Assembly (NCBI GenBank): GCA_030435675.1
Contig: CM059622.1
Location: forward strand, 4,526,001 to 4,590,000
DNA length: 64,000 nt
Reading direction: 5' to 3'
Origin: Steinernema hermaphroditum
Taxonomy: Eukaryota > Nematoda > Chromadorea > Rhabditida > Steinernematidae
How positions within the stretch are numbered: position 1 is the stretch's first letter; each line of letters starts with the position of its first letter. The translations under genes and the position numbers were made by a program. The notes below the pieces were generated by a model that saw only the letters and a list, made by a program, of their open reading frames with translations, searched no databases and was not told the DNA's origin. This document shows, in pieces, positions 58,514-64,000 of the stretch.

Positions 58514-58938
58514 TCAGAAGTATCCAGTGTATTTGTTGAATCGAGAACAACATATGCTCTCTTTAACGTATTCGTCGGTGCACATCTTCAGCCGGCAGCA
58601 ATAGTGTTGGAGGCCTTCGACTGGGGAGAGGTCGTATCCTATCATGATCATCATTGTAAAATTAATTCGATGAACGAATTCACTGACCGTTGATAACCAA
58701 GCAATTGTGACAGAGCTTATTCACCCTCTTGACCATTTCGACTCCACACTGGGCCGGCAAGGAACGACGGTTTTTAACAGAGGTCCATGGAAGCGGACGG
58801 TATTCATGCTGCGGAACCTGCACGCATTCAGAGAAGCCTCATGAGGATAGTAAATGAACTTACGCTTTCGTACTGGAGAGGGAAGGCAGACGACACTTCG
58901 ATCAGAGCGCAAAGAACAGCTATGATCAGGATCTTCAT
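58514..58938 (-). CDS. Insulin-like peptide precursor D, 109 aa
   Basis: Minus-strand exons 58864-58938, 58688-58817 and 58514-58638; introns of 46 and 49 bases in phases 0 and 1, the same positions as in gene C. Signal peptide is residues 1-18 (MKILIIAVLCALIEVSSA). A dibasic NRR (41-43) precedes SLPAQCG. B cysteines are 49, 61 and 64 (CGVEMVKRVNKLCHNC); A cysteines are 82, 83, 88, 98 and 99 (CCRLKMC...ICC), followed by SRFNKYTGYF. No dibasic site lies between the B and A domains (INGYDLSPVEGLQHYCC). Tandem duplicate of gene C, about 1.3 kb apart, same strand. An acceptor-like TTCCAG ends one base before the ATG and could accept a spliced leader; no TATA box is clear. Confidence 0.9.
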
Positions 58939-59521
58939 CCTGGAATTAGGAATTGAATCAGAATGACATCCAATAAGAAAAATAAAAAAACGATCTAGTT
59001 CGCTTCAATAAAACCAGTCACCCTCCACTAGCGTTTAAACGAAAAAACTGAGCGGTTTGTTGATATCAGTGTGGTCGGAGGGGACAAAGGCCGCTGGCGG
59101 CCCACCGCAGAGGAAAATCGGAAAACGTCAACAGCCCACTGATCTTTACCCCATGGTGTAAACAGTGTAAACAACGGATGGCCCACTCTTCCTTCACGTG
59201 CAGGCGCAGCTGGCGCTGACAAGCAAATATTTCGAGAGCCGAAGGGTCACAGAGTCGGCCAAGCGTTGAAAAGCTAGCAAATTCTGGGGTCGAACAGACC
59301 CATCTTTTCGTCTTCCTTGTTGACTGTTAGAGCGGTTCATGAGTGTAAAAAGTCACAAGGTAACATGGGCTAATGATGGCCATAACGTGCACATTAACTT
59401 CGCTTCTTACTTTCGAGTACGTTCAGTAAAAATGGTTTATATTAAATGGCGAGGAAAGCCCACGGAAAAGCCTCTATGTGCAAAAGCGATTAGAATTTTG
59501 ATCTTGCTGACTTTCATTTTA
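58939..59521. other. Spacer upstream of insulin-like gene D
   Basis: It should contain the promoter of gene D, with poly-A/T runs at about 58980-58990. No other gene is supported. Confidence 0.4.
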
Positions 59522-59895
59522 TTTCATTAATTAAAGGCTTACATATAATTTGGCACGACACCGAATGACAAATAGACAAATAGAGGATGCTTCTCCTAGC
59601 CGGCTTCATCCCTGGCGTGGCGTTAATGTCGAATCGGTCGGTCATGGGGCATCTGGGAATCGGCGAACCTTCAGAAACAGCGACGAACTTCTCTTTCTTG
59701 TGGTGCTCGAAGCTCATGAGCGGCATAGGAATAAAGCATCTTATGGGAATTTGGTCCGAAAGTTGCGTCTTCGCCGGCCAGAGTTCTCACGTAGCGTCGA
59801 GCGTTGGATTCCTGACGTCGGACATCTTGTTGTCAGCGGTGGTGGGACTACGGCTTCCGGGTGTCTCAATTCCTTCTGAAAGCCGAAAAACAACT
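59522..59895 (-). repeat. R1 dispersed element, copy 6
   Basis: On the minus strand the order is FQKELRHPEAVVPPPLTTR, an arginine-rich stretch, KKEKFVAVSEGSPIPRCP, then DRFDINATPGMKPARRS and a short tail ending near ATGAAATAAAATG. It joins the 5' block seen in copies 4 and 5 to the 3' block seen in copies 2 and 3, so it is the most complete copy. Frame changes interrupt it. Confidence 0.6.
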
Positions 59896-62800
59896 GCCAA
59901 GGGGTTTGCCACCAGACCAACCGCACGCTCCGAGAGCGAATGCTTTACGAGTGTGACCACGTTTCAAACAGAAGATCATAAAACAAAGTGGAATGACGAT
60001 ACACCAGAGTTCGTTAGAGCCAGCTTTAGCAAAGATCATTGAAAGCCCTGTCAGTGTCGAAGGGCGTACGCCGAACTGGTTCCGTCGGCCTTCGACGACA
60101 ATGTACTTCGGCCTCTTAACTCAGACGAAGGGTCTTTTCTATGTATCCTATTATTTAGTTTGATAACGTCATCTGGAACGAAAAGATGGTTTAGTGGTTT
60201 CAAGGTTACGCGGGTAGATTGTGTTTTTTGGGTGCTGCCACGGGTGAGGTTTTGACTGAAATGTAAAAGGCTAATCTAACAGCTTTGGAAAGCTATAGTT
60301 TCAGGCCACTCCAATCTCTCAAACAGCGCACTGCGTTTTCCACAGACCCTAAAACATAAAACTCCCAAGCCTATCTCAGATCGTTCTAACTCAACGTTCC
60401 GTGATCGTTTGCGTTCCAAATCAAGCGTATCTGATCTGTGAGTACTTTTTCAGGAACAGTAAACAGGCGTATTGTTTGGCGAATGACGCGCAGACTTGTT
60501 CCATAAATTGCCCGATATGACAAACAAAAATAGTTTGTGTAAGCAATCAGTCGTGAATAGCCTGTTTCATTTTGCGGATGCAAAATTTTGACCTCGCTTG
60601 TCCAACTTCGACTTTAAATAGGTTTTTCTTTTGGCTTGAAGCGATTGACAAGCTCAGAGTTAGGATGTAAATAGGCAACTGAAAAAGGCAGAGATCAGTA
60701 ATGTTGTCTGTTTTCAAATCAACAACTCGTGTCACCCTAGTGAAGGCACTACACCGAAGAAAGTGATGAAGACTGCACTCATAGTGGATGTACGTTTTGT
60801 GCTTCGTTATTGTGATTCTTTATCTCAGAGGTTCTGGCCTAATATTCAGTGCTGGCATCGGATTATACCCTCGAATTGTGTTTGGTCTGAGCATCACCTC
60901 AAGCAGTAATGCGATTAATACAATTAGTCGTCAAGAACACCCATAAACTTTTCATCGACCACTTAACGGGCTTTCTTCCGGACATCAATTCACACATGGT
61001 CATTAGCGCCTCTTCAGATAGAATCTTCTGACCTTGAGATGAACCTCGAAATGCCTTCTGTTCACTCATTACTCGTTTTTTGCCCTTCCCTTCCGGGTAG
61101 GTCCTGTCGAGATGTCCTTGCTCCGCTCCTTCGCAATCGTCCTTTCGATGGGTTCTACAGCAACCATTTGCATAACAGGTTGCGCAATTTCGTGAATTTC
61201 AAAGAGATGGAATCCTTATGGAAAGCGTTCCTCAAAAGACGACCACGTGATACGTACACGGCGACCTTGGCTTCTTATTTTCCGGCGTTCTTGCGCTCTT
61301 TTTGTTCCTCATCGGGAGCGCCGCTTTGCACAGCGCATTCGCGCGGCAAACCAGTCGCCGCGAAACGCTCGCGGGCATTACCGCGCTTCTGAGCAAACCA
61401 ACTTTTACCCAACTACAGTGGTGTCTTCGCTTTCGGTGACGATTGCGGCTATCGTCATCGCCGAAAGCTCGCTTTCCTTCTAGATACTTCTCCGCTTTGA
61501 TTGATCAGAAAACCAAATCGGGCGCTTCCTGCTGACAGCTAGACTTTCTGCGAATGATCGAGTGGCTTTGTTGAACGAACTTTTCGCGGCAGCGACTAAT
61601 TACTCATCACCGCACTTACGACTTGCTTGAAATAGTGCAGTATCCGGCCGTTTCTAGCTGCTGGTGAACTGGTGACCTTCTGCACTTCGGACCCATTCGT
61701 TGTGACGTTATCTTTTTGTATTTTATGACTGAAGTGTGTTCCCCGATCCGAGCTGTAAAAAATTCATACAAGGCTGATTTACCTAGTTACCTGAGTTTAG
61801 CCATGTTCACAAATGAGATTTTTGTAAATCTCTGATCTCCCGTGCTAATCGTTGTATGACCGATTCACAAGATTACACACTGCTAACTGAGAGCCCCCAT
61901 GGTTTTAACTACAAAAATGGTTCACATCCTGGTATCTACGATTAGCGATTTTCTCTTCCCTTTTCACATTTGTGCACAGTTCACTAACTTGCTCCTAATC
62001 TTTTTCCCAATTTTTTCTAATTCAGGACGACACTTCTCAAAGTGCACAAAGGGTGCAAGAACGCGTCCTTTCGCCGACTCACTCCATTAGCGATACTTTT
62101 TTGATCAACTATGCGTCGAGTCAATCAAAAATGATGACCACATAATTGTTCCTTAGCGAAGGCGGAACAAAAGTGATAAAAAGTGATCGATGAAAACTAG
62201 TTGTCAATGCGGTTGGTGGAAGTCGCGGAATAATTCCTGCAGCTGCTCTTGCGTGGCTAACGACTGTAAAGAGGGTCAGCGGGAGTGGATGCTCGCAAAG
62301 CTGATGGAATTCCAATCGCTTGTTAGCATAGAATGAACGAAGTAGTTTTCTCCATTTGTCGGTTTTGGCAATGACCGAACTCTCTGTTGTCGCGGCCCAT
62401 GTTTAGGCAAGAGAAACACATGTCTACTAGGCTAAAATTTAGCACAGTAGTAGTATTACTGGAGTGTAATATTTCTCCAAAATGTGAAATCTCTAGGATA
62501 TCAACTCCATGTTATCCATTCTCAGTTACGAGGTATCCGTTTCCTACCAGTGACACTAGTGACTACTTGCAGAACATGATAGTCGAGTCTGGCGGGCTTT
62601 CCAAAGGAATATGCACCTTGTCACCAAAACACAACTACACAACTATGAGCTTAAGCTAGTATTGAGCCCTTCGAAATCACCGATGGGAAAGGTATCTATC
62701 AGACAGTATCTGGTCAGGATGACTAGCATTCCTTTTCAAACAAAATTATCGGTGTGTCGTTCAGTTTTTTAACGGACTACTCTACTCACTCTAGTCGTAC

Positions 62801-64000
62801 CACACTCCATCGAAATCGCCGAGTATCACGGTTTGAAGATCCCCTCTAAGTGTCGAACTAACAAAACATTCCTTTCTCCTTTTTTGGTATACGAACTACT
62901 AACTGTTTTACGATTTCTGAACGGACTTTCAGATGAAAAGAGCACTGGCAGGTTAGAAGATCATCATTGATGATCACACAGCTCCTTTGTGAATGCTGTA
63001 AAGTCGTTAGAAACTTTTCAAAAGTCGACTTTCCCGCGCCTTTCCGTTTTAATGTCACAAACCCGTCAGCAGCTTGATCAGTCAGGTTTTGCGACGATGA
63101 TCAACTGATCACAACTCCGATCTCTCACCCCCTCATAATCACTTCATCTTTGTAACCAACACCTTCCGCCCTCGCGCCTCCTTACTTGTCAACGGATACA
63201 ACCGGAAATCGGCCTAATCGGTTCATTAACCCCTGTAAAGGAAACGATTGTGTCTTTGTTGTTTTGTTTTGGCAAAAAGCGGTCACACCCCGAGAAGAGG
63301 AAAAATTCCCGATGATTCATGGCGTCGATGTGACACCTGTAGGCGCGGGACAAAGGTAAAAGTCCGTCTTTTTGTAATTGAACCGAATGTGCCGTTGCGT
63401 AAGGTGATCCAAAACCTGTCAGCGAACAAGTGCAAGAACCTCTTACGTGATGTCTCTATGGGTAACTCATAGCGAAACATGTTTTGCCCGAAAGGAGATC
63501 GCTGTTCGAGTAGTGAACCTTAGACATTGTAGGTGGAGGTTACGCTACAACTACTACGTCATTCGAGTAGGTGTAGGTCTTTCAGGTCAAAATATCGGAA
63601 GTCAGGTATTCTCGAACAGTGCACGTATTTCTGCAGTGGTTCTGTGCATTACAGAACTGTTCTACTATTGCTGTTTGCATCCCCTTTTCATATTCGCAAA
63701 GAATATCACTTATATTCTAAGGCCGCCATGTTTTTGGGCGAACCTCGATTGTGTAACCTGTTTTAAGGAAAAAAATATAATTGCTCCTTTTTCGGATTGA
63801 CAGATCATAAAGACAGCGACAGCTCTTAATCTTTCACGTTTCACCTTCATCGTTAAGTCGATCTTACTTAGGAAGTGTACTTGCTTTCTGCTTTTAAGTT
63901 ACAACTATGTGAGCAATATTGACTTTAACATTTGATTTGACGGTGGCTAATCTATTCTCCGTCTGTATTGAAGAAACAAAAAAATATAGGTCTGCATCTG
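59896..64000. other. Terminal spacer
   Basis: No confident gene. GC-rich overlapping frames at 61039-61483 (117 and 78 codons, different frames, same strand) have no recognised motif. The final kilobase is AT-rich and featureless to reading. Confidence 0.4.

Noticed and set aside
61039..61483. 117- and 78-codon plus-strand frames in a GC-rich patch
   Set aside because: Overlapping frames with Arg/Ser-rich composition and no motif; more like a GC-rich regulatory patch.
1..64000. CRISPR arrays, bacterial-type operons, rRNA genes, telomere repeats
   Set aside because: None seen; the window is eukaryotic chromosomal DNA and no TTAGGC arrays or regularly spaced repeats were found.

Overview
This is nuclear DNA from a nematode, most likely a rhabditid or diplogastrid such as Pristionchus; the genus is an inference. 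The supports are introns of 43-49 bases with GTAAGT-like donors, a pyrimidine-AG site just upstream of a start codon that suits spliced-leader trans-splicing, GC-rich codon use in genes set in AT-rich spacer DNA, and several insulin-like peptide genes of the eight-cysteine type found in nematodes. Gene density is low: about eight well supported protein genes, two tRNA genes, one decayed protease gene and many short repeats in 64 kb.

Layout. 725-1857 (+): four-exon START-domain lipid-binding protein. 4475-4726: tRNA-Leu(AAG) and tRNA-Ile(AAT), head to head. 5626-5922 and 7053-7373 (+): two tandem single-exon genes for small signal-peptide-plus-membrane-segment proteins of an unrecognised family. 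About 7.4-20.6 kb is repeat-rich spacer with a Helitron helicase relic at 14761-14979. 20702-21180 (-): insulin-like gene A. About 21.3-44.3 kb holds no confident gene. 44402-45100 (+): secreted His/Gly/Tyr/Lys-rich protein. 45601-46116 (-): frameshifted relic of a mitochondrial inner-membrane (S26) peptidase. 53024-53556 (+): insulin-like gene B. 56743-57173 and 58514-58938 (-): tandem insulin-like genes C and D. The rest is spacer.

How the genes relate. The four insulin-like genes share the same cysteine plan and intron positions: a phase-0 intron before the B domain and, in three of four, a phase-1 intron between the B and A domains. They form two subtypes. A and B have a dibasic site between B and A domains, so both a two-chain hormone and a removed connecting segment are expected. 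C and D have no such site and may stay single-chain. The secreted products (insulin-like peptides, His-rich protein, small membrane proteins) are not an operon; each has its own promoter region.

Repeats. A dispersed element family with coding relics (called R1 here) occurs at least six times. Small GAGTC-rich foldback elements, a tandem duplication, short direct repeats and a possible degenerate hammerhead-like motif are also present.
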